DNA of 64,000 nt from Roseomonas sp. OT10 (GCF_020991085.1 NZ_CP087719.1:620001-684000), one strand, 5' to 3'; shown: positions 27,900 to 37,831, counted from the first letter of the stretch. Numbers and translations: made by a program. The notes: generated from the sequence alone by a model not told the origin.

Positions 27900-28286
27900 T
27901 CAGCCGGGGCGGTGGCAGACGGCCTCCACATTGATGCCGTCGGGATCGAGGACGAAGGCCCCGTAATAGTCGGGGTGGTAGTGCGGCCGCAGTCCGGGCG
28001 CACCGTTGTCCCGGCCGCCCGCCGCCAGGGCGGCGGCGTGGAAGGCCCGCACCGTCGCGCGGTCCGGCGCCGTGAAGGCGACATGCATCCCCGCGCCACG
28101 CGGTCCGCCGCTGGACAGCCAGAAGAAGGGCTTCCCCTCCCGGCCATAGCCGAGGCTGTGGAACCCGCCCGTCTGGTCCGGCGTCACCTCCATCACCACG
28201 GCGATGCCGAGCGGGGCCAGGGCGGCGTCGTAGAAGCGGCGCGACGCCGCGAAATCCGTGGCCGCGATGCCGACATGGTCGATCAT
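27900..28286 (-). CDS. VOC-family (glyoxalase/bleomycin-resistance fold) protein
   Basis: Small metalloenzyme-fold protein of 128 residues with two beta-alpha-beta-beta-beta modules. The N-terminal MIDHVGIAATDFAASRRFY is the standard VOC opening with the first metal His, and the C-terminal LDPDGINVEAVCH carries the last metal Glu. FTAPDRATVRAFHAAAL is the second module's helix. It lacks features that would name a substrate (glyoxalase I, dioxygenase or resistance protein). GGGAGAGAGG directly before the ATG fixes the start. It is an island on the minus strand inside the plus-strand ABC locus. Confidence 0.9.
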   Translation of the reverse strand: MIDHVGIAATDFAASRRFYDAALAPLGIAVVMEVTPDQTGGFHSLGYGREGKPFFWLSSGGPRGAGMHVAFTAPDRATVRAFHAAALAAGGRDNGAPGLRPHYHPDYYGAFVLDPDGINVEAVCHRPG

Positions 28287-28427
28287 CCTCTCTCCCCCAG
28301 GAAGCCCGGACGGCAGGATGCCACGGTCCGGCGCCGCGAGGGATCCGGGCGCGGAATGGTGCTGCCGCCTGGGCGCCACGGCACGTCGCTTGCTGCGACC
28401 CGGCCAGAACGAGCCGGAGCCCCACCC

Positions 28428-30035
28428 ATGACCCTCTCCCGCCGCGCCCTGCTGGGTGCCAGCGGCCTCGCCGCGCTGCCCCTCGGCCTGCCCATCCCCG
28501 CCATGGCCCAGTCCGAGCGCGCCCTGCGCTACGGCATCTCCATGGCGGACATCCCGCTCACCACCGGCCAGCCGGATCGCGGCGCCGGCGCCTACCAGTT
28601 CACCGGCCTGACCCTCTACGACTCCCTCGTCGCCTGGGAGCTGAACGTCGCCGACCGGCCGGGCCGGATGATCCCCGGCCTCGCCACGAGCTGGGAGGCC
28701 GATCCCGCCGACCGCAAGCGCTGGGTCTTCAAGCTGCGCGAAGGCGTGAAATTCCACGACGGCTCCGCCTTCGACGCCGATGCCGTGATCTGGAACTTCG
28801 AGAAGGTGATGAACCCGCAGGCGCCGCATTTCGACCAGCGCCAGGCGGCGCAGGTGCGGCCGCGCCTGCCGTCGCTGGCAGCGTGGAAGAAGCTGGACGG
28901 CATGACGGTGGAGCTGACCACCAAGGCGGTGGACAGCCTGTTCCCCTACCAGATGCTCTGGTTCCTGGTCTCCTCGCCCGCGCAGTACGAGAAGCTCGGC
29001 CGCTCCTGGGAGCGCTTCGCGATGGAGCCCTCCGGCACCGGCCCCTTCCGCCTTGCCCGCCTCGTCCCACGCGAGCGTGCGGAGCTGGTGCGCAACGACG
29101 CCTACTGGAACCCGGAGCGCCGCGCGAAGCTGGACCGCCTCACCCTCGTCTGCGCCCCCGATGCGGTGACGCGCTCCAACGCGCTGCTCTCCGGTCAGGT
29201 GGACCTGATCGAGACGCCCGCGCTGGACATGGTGCCGCAGCTCAAGGCCGCCGGGAACCGCGTGGTCGACAACGTCACGCCGCATGTCTGGAACTACCAC
29301 CTCTCCATGCTGGAGGGCTCGCCCTGGCGCGACCTGCGCCTGCGGCAGGCGGCGAACCTCGCCATCAACCGCGACGACATCGTGACCCTGCTCGGCGGGC
29401 TGGCGCGGCCGGCGACGGGCGTGGTCGACGCCGCCTCGCCCTGGTACGGCAACCCCAGCTTCAAGGTGCGCTACGACCCCGACGCGGCGCGCAAGCTGGT
29501 GCAGGAGGCGGGCTTCTCGCCCCGCAACCCGCTGAAGACGAAGTTCATCATCGCCACCGGCGGGTCGGGGCAGATGCTGTCCATGCCGATGAACGAGTTC
29601 ATCCAGCAGGCCTGGCGCGAGGTCGGGATCGAGGTGGAGTTCCAGCCCGTCGAGCTGGAGGTGCTCTACACCGCCTGGCGCAACGGCGCGGCGCATGAGT
29701 CGATGCGCGGCATCACGGCGAACAACATCGCCTACGTCACCTCCGACCCGCTCTACGCGCTGGTGCGCTTCTTCCACTCCGGTCAGGCGGCGCCGGTCGG
29801 GGTGAACTGGTCGCACTACAAGGATGCGGAGACGGATGCGCTGATCGACCAGGCGGTGCGGTCCTTCGACCCGGCCGAGCAGGACCGGCTGTTCGCCCGC
29901 GTCCACGAGCGCGTGGTGGACCAGGCGCTGCTGGTCTTCGTCGTCCATGACACCAACCCGCATGTGCTGGGGCGGAACGTGCGCAGCTACGTCCAGGCGC
30001 AGCACTGGTTCCAGGACCTGACGACGCTGGGGTAG
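28428..30035 (+). CDS. ABC transporter solute-binding protein (SBP_bac_5), copy 2
   Basis: Periplasmic binding protein of 535 residues with a twin-arginine signal (LSRRALLGASGLAAL, cleavage near AMAQ). The family 5 hallmarks are LATSWEADP, EGVKFHDGSAF, PSGTGPFRL and HLSMLEGSPWRDLRLRQA. It aligns end to end with the protein at 19954, including the closing WFQDLT, and reads like an old duplication at roughly half identity by eye. Coming 582 bp after the permease genes, it is the better candidate partner for that core. The start is the ATG at the signal peptide; the much longer open frame upstream covers the antisense VOC gene. Confidence 0.92.
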   Translation: MTLSRRALLGASGLAALPLGLPIPAMAQSERALRYGISMADIPLTTGQPDRGAGAYQFTGLTLYDSLVAWELNVADRPGRMIPGLATSWEADPADRKRWVFKLREGVKFHDGSAFDADAVIWNFEKVMNPQAPHFDQRQAAQVRPRLPSLAAWKKLDGMTVELTTKAVDSLFPYQMLWFLVSSPAQYEKLGRSWERFAMEPSGTGPFRLARLVPRERAELVRNDAYWNPERRAKLDRLTLVCAPDAVTRSNALLSGQVDLIETPALDMVPQLKAAGNRVVDNVTPHVWNYHLSMLEGSPWRDLRLRQAANLAINRDDIVTLLGGLARPATGVVDAASPWYGNPSFKVRYDPDAARKLVQEAGFSPRNPLKTKFIIATGGSGQMLSMPMNEFIQQAWREVGIEVEFQPVELEVLYTAWRNGAAHESMRGITANNIAYVTSDPLYALVRFFHSGQAAPVGVNWSHYKDAETDALIDQAVRSFDPAEQDRLFARVHERVVDQALLVFVVHDTNPHVLGRNVRSYVQAQHWFQDLTTLG

Positions 30036-30045
30036 CGTGCCGTGG

Positions 30046-30078
30046 CCCGGGGGAGAAGGCTCCGCCTGATCCCCCGGG
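30046..30078 (+). terminator. Hairpin after the second solute-binding protein
   Basis: CCCGGGGGA (30046-30054) pairs perfectly with TCCCCCGGG (30070-30078). It lies in the 98-bp convergent gap before the ATC-hydrolase gene and is followed by further GC hairpins but no T-run. Confidence 0.4.
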
Positions 30079-30133
30079 AGCCCCGTCCGTCAGGGGCGGG
30101 GTCCCCGGGACCCCTTGCCACGGGGCAGGGGCC

Positions 30134-30619
30134 TCACGCTGCCGGGGCGTCGCCCCCGGCATAGCGGTAGCGGAAGTCGCAGTGGCTCGCCCCGCCCATG
30201 ATGGTCTGGCTGCGCTCCATGGTCAGCTTCGGGTCGTAGCCCTCGCAGAAGGCGCCGTCGCGCTGGCAGGAGAGCAGCGGCCCGATCTCGGCCAGCCCCA
30301 TCTCCCGGTACATCTCGGCGTAGCGGCAGCGGGTGACGTTGAAGTCGAAGGCGTCGGGTGCCTTGCGGACCACCTCGATCTCCAGCGCGCCGCTGGCGGT
30401 CCAGTGCTTCTGGATGTCCATGAAGCTCCGCAGGCTGGTGCCGCCCGGCTCCGTCGCGGCGAACTCCCGCGCCTGGGCGATGGCGGAGCGGCGGACGGAT
30501 TCCGCGATCAGCGCCTTCGCCTCCTCCATCCCCAGCTTCGCCTTCAGCGTCTCGTAGACCTCCTTCAGCAACTCCGCCTCGATGCGGCGGCGCTCGATGA
30601 TGGGCAGCACCTCGGTCAT
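30134..30619 (-). CDS. L-2-amino-thiazoline-4-carboxylic acid (ATC) hydrolase family protein
   Basis: A 161-residue protein of the ATC_hydrolase family. The characterised Pseudomonas enzyme opens the thiazoline ring of ATC to S-carbamoyl-cysteine on the way to L-cysteine, but many family members are untested. Family marks visible are an N-terminal helical region (RRRIEAELLKEVYETLKAKL), FNVTRCRYAEMYREMGL, the CQRDGAFCEGYDP segment and GASHCDFRYRY, with three conserved-looking cysteines and a His. AAGGAGGGA before ATG 30619 fixes the start. It lies 67 bp behind the double ATPase gene and is probably the last gene of the IclR-linked operon. Likely a cytosolic hydrolase acting on the imported compound. 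Confidence 0.82.
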   Translation of the reverse strand: MTEVLPIIERRRIEAELLKEVYETLKAKLGMEEAKALIAESVRRSAIAQAREFAATEPGGTSLRSFMDIQKHWTASGALEIEVVRKAPDAFDFNVTRCRYAEMYREMGLAEIGPLLSCQRDGAFCEGYDPKLTMERSQTIMGGASHCDFRYRYAGGDAPAA

Positions 30620-30686
30620 CGCTCCCTCCTTCCCCTCGGCCGTGCCGATCCACGCCTTCGGGCCGCCGGCCCGTGGCGACCGGGGC

Positions 30687-32336
30687 TCACGCCGCCGCCT
30701 CGGCCAGCGCCACGGGCGGCGTCCAGCCGCGCCCGGGCACGGAGGCCAGCAGCGATCGCGTATAGTCATCGCGCGGCGCGCCGAAGACCTCCGCCGCCTG
30801 GCCCTCCTCCACCACGCGGCCGCGGTGCATCACCGCGATCCGGTCGCAGATCTGCGCCGCCACGCGCAAATCGTGGGTGATGAAGACCACCGACAGCCCC
30901 AGCCGCTCGCGCAGCTCCGCCAGCAGCCGCAGCACCTGGGCCTGGACGGAGACGTCGAGCGCCGAGACCGCCTCGTCCGCCACCAGCACCTCCGGCCGCA
31001 GCGCCAGCGCCCGGGCGAGGCCGATGCGCTGCCGCTGGCCGCCGGAGAATTCGTGCGGGAAGCGGTCCAGCGCGTCGGGGCGCAGCCCGACCAGCGAGAA
31101 CAGCTCCCGCGCCCGCGCCATCGCCTCGGCCTTCGGGACCCCATGCACCATCGGCCCCTGCGCCACCAACTCCCCGGCGCGGCGGCGCGGGTTCAGCGAG
31201 GCATAGGGGTCCTGGAACACCATCTGCACCCGCCCGGTCTGCGCGCGCATCCCCCGCCGCGTCAGCGTCGCCAGGTCGACCGGCGCGGCGCCGTCGCGGC
31301 CGAGCAGGCGCATGGAGCCGCCATCCGGGTCCAGCAGCCGCACGATGCAGCGCGCGAGGGTGGACTTGCCCGAGCCGCTCTCGCCCACGATGCCCAGCGT
31401 GCCGCCGCGCGGCAGGGAGACGGAGACATCGTCCACCGCCTTCGTCACCCGGCGGTGGCGCGCCAGCAGCCCGCCGGAGCGGTAGGTCTTGGAGACGTGC
31501 TCCAGCACCAGGATGGGCGCGGCCTCCGCCACCGGCCGCGGCGCGGGCGGGGTGAGCGGCGGGACGGAGGCGATCAGCGCGCGGGTATAGGGATGCTGCG
31601 GCCGGTTCAGCACGGAATCCGCCGGCCCTTCCTCGACCAGCCGCCCATGCTGCATCACCGCGATCCGGTCGGCGATCTCCGCCACCACGCCGAAGTCGTG
31701 GGTGATGAACAGCACCGCCGTACCGTGCTCGCGCTGCAACTCGCGGATCAGGTGCAGGATCTGCGCCTGGGTGGTGACGTCCAGCGCCGTGGTCGGCTCG
31801 TCCGCGATCAGCACGTCCGGTTCCAGGGCGAGCGCCATGGCGATCATCGCGCGCTGCCGCTGCCCGCCGGACAGCTCGTGCGGATAGGCGCGCAGCGCGG
31901 CCTCCGGATCGGGCAGGCGGACCTCGCGCAGCAGCTCCAGGCTACGGCGCCGCACCTCGTCGGCGGGCAGCGCCGTGTGGATGCGGAACATCTCGCCGAT
32001 CTGGTCGCCGATGGAGCGCAGCGGGTTCAGCGCCGTCATCGGCTCCTGGAAGATCATGGCGATCCGCTCGCCGCGCAGCCGGCGCATCGCCGGCTCCGGC
32101 AGGGCGAGCAGGTCCTCGCCGTCGAGCAGGATGCGCCCCGCCTCGGCCCGCACGCCGGCGGGCAGCAGGCGCATCACCGAATTGGCGAGCATCGACTTGC
32201 CCGAGCCGCTCTCGCCCACCACGCAGAGAATCTCGCCCTTGGCCAGCGAGAGAGACAGGTCGCGGATCGCATGGGGACGGTCCGCGCCTTTCGGCAGGGC
32301 GACGGAGAGCCCCTCGATCGACAGCAGCGCGCTCAT
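30687..32336 (-). CDS. Fused double-ATPase subunit of a Dpp/Gsi-type ABC importer
   Basis: A 549-residue protein joining two ABC domains, like GsiA or YejF. Domain 1 (about 1-255): Walker [40 protein letters not shown]. Domain 2 (about 275-545): Walker [33 protein letters not shown] (Pro of DEP replaced by Ala), FITHDLRVA. Both sites look competent. The start codon overlaps the preceding permease stop (ATGA). It replaces the separate ATPase pair used by the plus-strand importer, so the two systems are of different subtypes. Confidence 0.94.
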   Translation of the reverse strand: MSALLSIEGLSVALPKGADRPHAIRDLSLSLAKGEILCVVGESGSGKSMLANSVMRLLPAGVRAEAGRILLDGEDLLALPEPAMRRLRGERIAMIFQEPMTALNPLRSIGDQIGEMFRIHTALPADEVRRRSLELLREVRLPDPEAALRAYPHELSGGQRQRAMIAMALALEPDVLIADEPTTALDVTTQAQILHLIRELQREHGTAVLFITHDFGVVAEIADRIAVMQHGRLVEEGPADSVLNRPQHPYTRALIASVPPLTPPAPRPVAEAAPILVLEHVSKTYRSGGLLARHRRVTKAVDDVSVSLPRGGTLGIVGESGSGKSTLARCIVRLLDPDGGSMRLLGRDGAAPVDLATLTRRGMRAQTGRVQMVFQDPYASLNPRRRAGELVAQGPMVHGVPKAEAMARARELFSLVGLRPDALDRFPHEFSGGQRQRIGLARALALRPEVLVADEAVSALDVSVQAQVLRLLAELRERLGLSVVFITHDLRVAAQICDRIAVMHRGRVVEEGQAAEVFGAPRDDYTRSLLASVPGRGWTPPVALAEAAA

Positions 32337-33223
32337 GCATCGGCCTTCAGGCGCGGGTTCAATGCGTCGTTCAGCCCCTGCCCGACCAGCGAGACGGCCA
32401 GCACCGTCACCAGGATGGCAACGCCGGGAATGGCGGAGACGTACCACTGCACCCGCAGCACGCTGCGCCCCGCCCCGATCATGTTGCCCCAGGAGGCGAC
32501 GTTGGGGTCGGAGAGGTTGAGGAAGGCCAGCGCGCTCTCCAGCAGGATCGCGGTCGCCATGACGACCGAGGCGTAGACGATCACCGGCGGCAGGGCATTG
32601 GGCAGGATCTCGCGGAAGATGATCCGCGCATCGCCCATGCCCAGCGTGCGGCAGGCCTGCACGAACTCGCGCGAGCGCAGCGTCAGGAACTCCGCGCGCG
32701 TCAGCCGCGCCGTGGCGGGCCAGGAGACGAGGCCGATCGCCACCGTGACGGTGGTGATGTCGGAGCCGAACACCGCCACCAGCACCAGCAGCAGCAGGAA
32801 GTTCGGCAGGGTCTGGAAGGCCTCCGTCACCCGCATCAGCGCATCGTCCACCCAGCCGCCGTAATAGCCGGCCAGCGCCCCGATCCCGATGCCGATGGCC
32901 ACCGAGATCGTCGTGGCCACCAGCCCGATCAGCAGCGACACCCGCGCCCCGTGGAAGATCTGGGCCGCGATGTCGCGGCCCGAGGGATCGGTGCCGAACC
33001 AGAAGCGCGGGTTGGCGCCGGGCCATTGCAGCGGTCGCCCGGCCAGGCCCAGCGGGTCGCGCGGGAACATCCAGGGCGCGGCGAGGGCGGCGGCGAGGAC
33101 GGCCAGCAGCAGCACCAGCCCGATCACCGCCACCGGGCTGCGCAGGTAGCGCCCCAGGAAGCCGGGGCGGGCGATGGGGGCGGCCTCGACGGCGCTCTCC
33201 ACGGCGGCGGACACGGCGCTCAC
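32333..33223 (-). CDS. Dpp-type ABC transporter permease (DppC-like)
   Basis: Membrane subunit of 296 residues. After a 25-residue Ala-rich cytoplasmic start come the first helix, the periplasmic MFPRDPLGLAGRP loop and FGTDPSGRDIAAQIFHGARV. The EAA loop is ACRTLGMGDARIIFREILPN near residue 205. It overlaps both neighbours by four bases (ATGA at each junction), which ties permease B, permease C and the ATPase into a coupled translation unit. Confidence 0.94.
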   Translation of the reverse strand: MSAVSAAVESAVEAAPIARPGFLGRYLRSPVAVIGLVLLLAVLAAALAAPWMFPRDPLGLAGRPLQWPGANPRFWFGTDPSGRDIAAQIFHGARVSLLIGLVATTISVAIGIGIGALAGYYGGWVDDALMRVTEAFQTLPNFLLLLVLVAVFGSDITTVTVAIGLVSWPATARLTRAEFLTLRSREFVQACRTLGMGDARIIFREILPNALPPVIVYASVVMATAILLESALAFLNLSDPNVASWGNMIGAGRSVLRVQWYVSAIPGVAILVTVLAVSLVGQGLNDALNPRLKADA

Positions 33224-34197
33224 CGCCCCGCCAGGATGCGCGGGTCGAGCCGCGCGTAGAGCAGGTCCACCACGAAGTTCACCGAGATCACCAGCAGGGC
33301 GGAGACGAAGACGATGCCCAGCAGCGTGTTCAGGTCCCGCTGCACCACCGATTCATAGGCGAGCCGCCCGAGCCCCGGCAGGGCGAAGACGCTCTCCACC
33401 ACCACCGAGCCGCCGAGCATGGTCCCCGCCTGCAACCCCACCAGCGTCACCATCGGCAGCAGGGCGTTGCGCAGCGCGTGGCGCAGCACCACCCCCGTCT
33501 CGCCCAGCCCCTTGGCCCGGGCGGTGCGGATGAAGTCCAGCGTCATCACCTCCAGCATCGAGGCCCGCATGATCCGCAGGTAGGTGGCGAGGAAGATCAG
33601 CGCCAGCGTCACCGTCGGCAGCACCAGGTGCAGCGCGATGTCGCCCGCCCGGCGCAGGCCGGTGTAGCCCGCCCCGATCTCCTCGTACCCGCCCGGCGGC
33701 AGCCAGCCCAGGTTGACCGCGAAGAGCACGATTCCCATCAGCCCGAACCAGAAGGAAGGCGTGGCGTAGAAGATCAGCCCGATGGTGGAGATCAGCGTGT
33801 CCGGCCAGCGGTTCACCCGCCGCGCCGCGACCACCCCCAGCGCCATCCCCCCCGCGAAGGCGAGGGAGAGGGAGGAGCCCATCAGCAGCAGGGTGGGCGG
33901 CAGGCGCTCCAGGATCACCTCGGCCACCGGCTTGCCGTAGATGGCCGACTGGCCGAGGTCGAGCTGCACCAGCCGCCAGAGGTAGCGGCCGAGCTGCACC
34001 GGCACCGAGGCGTCCAGCCCGTAATACTGGCGCAGCGTCTCGATCATCGTGGGATCGCCGCCGCCCATCTGCGCCACCAGCGCGTCCACCGTGTCCCCGG
34101 GGGCGAGCTGGAGCAGCAGGAACAGGCCGACCAGGATGATCAGCAGCGTCGGCAGGCTGGCCGCCAACCGGCGCAGCGCCAGGGCGAGGACGCGCAT
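33220..34197 (-). CDS. Dpp-type ABC transporter permease (DppB-like)
   Basis: Membrane subunit of 325 residues with the DppB-type start (LRRLAASLPTLLIILVGLFL, then QLAPGDTVDALV) and an EAA loop TARAKGLGETGVVLRHALRN near residue 225. The gene begins 9 bp after the binding-protein stop and overlaps the next permease. The N-terminal arginine-rich stretch before the first helix is consistent with cytoplasmic orientation. Confidence 0.94.
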   Translation of the reverse strand: MRVLALALRRLAASLPTLLIILVGLFLLLQLAPGDTVDALVAQMGGGDPTMIETLRQYYGLDASVPVQLGRYLWRLVQLDLGQSAIYGKPVAEVILERLPPTLLLMGSSLSLAFAGGMALGVVAARRVNRWPDTLISTIGLIFYATPSFWFGLMGIVLFAVNLGWLPPGGYEEIGAGYTGLRRAGDIALHLVLPTVTLALIFLATYLRIMRASMLEVMTLDFIRTARAKGLGETGVVLRHALRNALLPMVTLVGLQAGTMLGGSVVVESVFALPGLGRLAYESVVQRDLNTLLGIVFVSALLVISVNFVVDLLYARLDPRILAGR

Positions 34198-34206
34198 GCC
34201 CCCGGA

Positions 34207-35814
34207 TCAGCCCGCCGCCAGCCAGGTGTCGTGCCAGCTGCTCGACCCCCAGCGCGGCTGGTTCAGCGCGTTCTGCACCCGCTTGCTGATAGCCGTCTGG
34301 AACTCGCGCTCCGTCACCATCCAGATCGGCAGCTCCTCGTTGATCGCCTTGGTCCACTCCGCGTAGAGCGCCTTGCGCTTCGCCGGATCCAGCTCGGCGG
34401 CGGCGCGGTCGGTCAGCTCGTCGATCTTCTCGGACTTCCAGCCCCACTGGTTGGTCCAGGGCGCGCCCTTCGGGCTGCCGGACCGGTACCACACGCTGGT
34501 CGAGACGGCCGGGTCGCCGCGGTACTGGTGCCAGCCGGTCGCCAGGTCGAAGTTCCAGTCGCGGTAGACGGTGGACAGCGCGCCCGCGATGTCGAGGTTC
34601 ACGATCTCGACCCGGATGCCCACCGCCGCCAGCGACTGCTGGATGAAGGTGGAGAGCAGCGGCACGTCCTCGCCGTTCTGGATCGGCACCAGCCGCAGCG
34701 AGAAGCGCACCCCGCCCGCGCCGCGCCGGTAGCCCGCCTCGTCCAGCAGCGCCTCGGACTTCTTCTTGTCGAAGGGATAGGGCGGCGTCGCGCCCACCGG
34801 GTAGAAGGGGGTGGAGGAGGAGGGGATCGGCCCGGTCGCCGGCCGGCCCAGCCCGTAGAGGAAGTTCTCGATGAAGAAGGGCACGTCGATCGCATGGGCG
34901 ATGGCGCGCCGCACGCGGACATCGGCCAGCTCCTTGCGCCGGTGGTTGAACTCCAGCGTGTTGTTGAAGGCGTTGGCCTCCGTGCCCTTCGTCGTGACGG
35001 TGAAGCGGGCGTCGGTCTTCAGCCGGTCGAGGTCCGACAGCGTCAGCCCGTTATAGGCGGAGACCTGGAGCTGCCCCGTCTCCAGCGCCGCCGCCGCCGC
35101 GGAGCGGTCGGTGATGAAGCGCCAGACGATGCGGTCCAGGTAGGGCTGGCCCTGGCGCCAGTAGTCCGGGTTGCGCTCGGCGATCACGTACTGGCCGCGC
35201 TCGTACTGCACGAACTTGAACGGCCCGGTGCCGACGGGGGCCGTGTTGGCCGGGTTGTCGATCACGTTCGTCCCGGCGAAGAGGTGCTTCGGCACGACAT
35301 AGCCCAGGTCGCACAGCGCCCGGGTCAGCAGGTTGGCCGGCATCGGCTGGGAGTAGCGGAAGACGGCCGTGTGCTCGTCCGGCGTGTCCACTGCCGTCAG
35401 GTACTGCTGCAGCTGGGTGGAGTAGTTGAGCTGGGTCTTCCACAGCTCCATGGCATTGTACTGCACGTCGGCCGAGGTGAAGGGCTTGCCGTCGTGCCAC
35501 TTCACCCCCTGGCGCAGCCGGAAGGTGTAGGTCAGCCCGTCCGGCGTCCCCTCCCAGGTATCGACCAGCACGGGGGTCGGCTTGCCCTCGGCGTCGAGGT
35601 CGAACAGCGCCTCGATGATCTTGCTGGTGATGATGTAGACGCCCGTCGAGGCGCGCAGGGCGGGGTTCAGGATGCGCTGCTCGCCGCTCATGTGCACGGT
35701 CAGCACGCCGCCGCGCTGCGGCGCACCCCCCTGGGCCAGCAGCCGGCCGGGGGCCAGGGCCGCGGCGGCCCCCATGGCGGCGGAGAGGAGGAGGTCGCGG
35801 CGGGTCGCGGGCAT
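34207..35814 (-). CDS. ABC transporter solute-binding protein (SBP_bac_5), directly linked to permeases
   Basis: A 535-residue periplasmic binding protein with a twin-arginine signal (ATRRDLLLSAAMGAA, cleavage near RLLAQG). Family 5 marks are QGVKWHDGKPFTSADVQ, PVGTGPFKFVQYERG, NPDYWRQGQPYLD and VRRAIAHAIDVPFF. AAGGAGCCCCC before the ATG is a strong ribosome site. It is 9 bp upstream of its permease gene, so it is the primary binding subunit of this importer. It differs clearly from the two plus-strand binding proteins. Confidence 0.94.
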   Translation of the reverse strand: MPATRRDLLLSAAMGAAAALAPGRLLAQGGAPQRGGVLTVHMSGEQRILNPALRASTGVYIITSKIIEALFDLDAEGKPTPVLVDTWEGTPDGLTYTFRLRQGVKWHDGKPFTSADVQYNAMELWKTQLNYSTQLQQYLTAVDTPDEHTAVFRYSQPMPANLLTRALCDLGYVVPKHLFAGTNVIDNPANTAPVGTGPFKFVQYERGQYVIAERNPDYWRQGQPYLDRIVWRFITDRSAAAAALETGQLQVSAYNGLTLSDLDRLKTDARFTVTTKGTEANAFNNTLEFNHRRKELADVRVRRAIAHAIDVPFFIENFLYGLGRPATGPIPSSSTPFYPVGATPPYPFDKKKSEALLDEAGYRRGAGGVRFSLRLVPIQNGEDVPLLSTFIQQSLAAVGIRVEIVNLDIAGALSTVYRDWNFDLATGWHQYRGDPAVSTSVWYRSGSPKGAPWTNQWGWKSEKIDELTDRAAAELDPAKRKALYAEWTKAINEELPIWMVTEREFQTAISKRVQNALNQPRWGSSSWHDTWLAAG

Positions 35815-36005
35815 GGGGGCTCCTTCCGGAAGGAATGTCGCGTCGCAGCAGAGCCTAGCCTGACGCGCCGGTCAAAGCAGCGCCCGAACCGCATGGCCGA
35901 CCGGCGGGCCATCCATCCTCCCGACGCCGGTCCCGGGAGAAGGCGATCCTCCCGGCGGGCCCGGCGACGACCATCGCAAACCCCGGACCCTCCGGCACCC
36001 TGGCC

Positions 36006-37826
36006 TCAGCCGGCCGGCACCAGCGGCAGGACGAGGCGCGAGGGCCGCGCCGCATCGACGAACAGCGTGTTCACCGCCACCCGCATCCGGCGCCAGGCCC
36101 CCTCCGGCTCGCCGGTCTGGGGGTTGAGGTCGTAGTGGGGGAACTCGCTGGCGGCGATGTCCAGGCGGATGCGATGGCCGGCCTTGAACAGGTTGGCGGT
36201 GGGGAACAGCTCCACCGTCACGGGCACCGGCACGCCCGGCTGCAGCGGCTTCGGGTCAGAGGGGTCGTCGCGGTAGCGGCAGCGCAGGATGCCCTCGCAC
36301 AGGTTCATGGCGAAGCCCTGCGGCCAGTCCGCGCCGGCCGGGTAGACGTCGACCAGCTTGGCGGTGATGTCCGTGTCCGGCGCATCCGACGCCACCCAGA
36401 GGTGCGCGACCACGGGACCGATCACCGTCACGTCCTGCTCCAGCGGCGGGGTCTGGAACACCAGCACGTCGGCGCGCGAGGCAAGCGGCAGGAAGGGCGC
36501 GCGGTGACCGAACATGTCCGGCCGCTCGCGCTGGTCATAGGGACCGCCGGTGATCACCGGCTCCATCGAGGTGATGGCGCCGCCGATGGTGGGCACGGGG
36601 TGGCGCGGGTCGGCATCCCAGGAGAGCGGCGTGGCATCCGGCTCCGGCGCCGCCTCGTCCAGCCGGCCGTCGCCATGCAGGTGGAAATCGGCGAAGCGCG
36701 TGCCCGGCAGCGGCCAGTCGCTCGCGCTGCGCCAGTGCCCGCCATGCTCCAGCCGGCCGGCCGCGTCCTTCCGCCCGCTGCCGCCGCCCATGACGAAGAC
36801 GCGCACGGCGGGGTCGTCCTCCGCCCCGTTCGCCTCGCCCTTCAGCCAGCGGTCGAAGAAGCGGCGGCGGAATTCGCGCCAGTCGCCGGCCCAGGAATCG
36901 ATGGTGGCGTGGGCGCCGAACTCCACCTCGCCGAAGGCGGTCTGGCTGCGGTTGCCATGCGTCCAGGGACCCAGGATCAGCGAGGGCCGCCCGCGCCCGG
37001 CATCGCGCAGGCCGCGGAAGTTCTCCGTCGCGGTGCGCGGGTAGGGGTCGTACCAGGAGGACATGTGGACGCAGGGCACGTCGGCGTAGCGGTCGTGCCA
37101 GCCCTTGGCGTAGATGCCGAGCTTGCGCCAGTAGTCGCCGAAGGCGCCGCTCTCCCACTGCTCGAACAGGTAGCCCTCGTAGTCCGGCGCGTGGCGCACG
37201 GGGGAATGGCCGCGCTTCCAGGGGAAGCGGGTGAACCATGCGCGCAGGTCCTCGCCCGCGAAGGCGGCGCGCCGCACCGGGTCGGCCAGGGTCTCGGGCG
37301 CGAGGGCGCCCTGGTTGAAGGCCCAGCTCGCCTGCTTCAGCTCGAAGGCGCCGCCGCGCCGGATGCCGCCCTGCCAGGCGTCGGAGAAGCCGCCGGAATC
37401 GAGAATCTGCGCGGCGAGGCCCGGCGGGTCCAGGCAGGCCAGGGACGCCTGGGTGTGCGCGGCGTAGGAGAGGCCCATCGTGCCGATGCGCCCGTTGCAC
37501 CAGGGCTGCGCGACGATCCAGGCGCAGGCGTCGTAGCCGTCCTCGCCATCGGCGAGGTACTTCACGAACTCGCCCTCGCTGCCGTAGCGGCCGCGGCAAT
37601 CCTGGTAGACCACGGCATAGCCGGCGGCGGTGAAATACGCCGCGATCGCCTCGCGCCGCACCGGCACCGGATCGGCCGCCGTGCGCTCGGAGCGCGAGAC
37701 CTCGCGCTTGCCGTAGGGGGTGCGCTCCAGGATGACGGGCCAGGGGCCCTCGCCCTCGGGCAGGTAGACATCGGTCGCGAGGCGCACGCCGTCGCGGCAG
37801 GGGACCCTGTGCTCGGTGCGGTTCAT
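36006..37826 (-). CDS. CocE/NonD family hydrolase (X-Pro dipeptidyl-peptidase S15 type)
   Basis: Serine hydrolase of 606 residues related to cocaine esterase, alpha-amino-acid ester hydrolases and Xaa-Pro dipeptidyl-peptidase. The catalytic triad is readable: Ser in GTMGLSYAAHTQ (near residue 117), Asp in SSWYDPYPR (near 255) and His in GPWTHGN. A C-terminal jelly-roll domain (about 370-606; VGPVVAHLWVASDAPDTDI-type strands, TDITAKLVDV) completes the family architecture. No signal peptide, so it is cytosolic. It sits between two binding proteins on the same strand: 5 bp after the upstream one, 191 bp before the next. The likely job is cleaving an amide or ester from the imported compound. Confidence 0.9.
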   Translation of the reverse strand: MNRTEHRVPCRDGVRLATDVYLPEGEGPWPVILERTPYGKREVSRSERTAADPVPVRREAIAAYFTAAGYAVVYQDCRGRYGSEGEFVKYLADGEDGYDACAWIVAQPWCNGRIGTMGLSYAAHTQASLACLDPPGLAAQILDSGGFSDAWQGGIRRGGAFELKQASWAFNQGALAPETLADPVRRAAFAGEDLRAWFTRFPWKRGHSPVRHAPDYEGYLFEQWESGAFGDYWRKLGIYAKGWHDRYADVPCVHMSSWYDPYPRTATENFRGLRDAGRGRPSLILGPWTHGNRSQTAFGEVEFGAHATIDSWAGDWREFRRRFFDRWLKGEANGAEDDPAVRVFVMGGGSGRKDAAGRLEHGGHWRSASDWPLPGTRFADFHLHGDGRLDEAAPEPDATPLSWDADPRHPVPTIGGAITSMEPVITGGPYDQRERPDMFGHRAPFLPLASRADVLVFQTPPLEQDVTVIGPVVAHLWVASDAPDTDITAKLVDVYPAGADWPQGFAMNLCEGILRCRYRDDPSDPKPLQPGVPVPVTVELFPTANLFKAGHRIRLDIAASEFPHYDLNPQTGEPEGAWRRMRVAVNTLFVDAARPSRLVLPLVPAG

Positions 37827-37831
37827 GGCGC

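Noticed and set aside
27900-30005. A 701-codon open frame on the minus strand covering the second binding protein
   Set aside because: Only its last 128 codons (the VOC protein) look like protein. The rest is antisense to a well-supported binding-protein gene, a usual effect of very high GC content.
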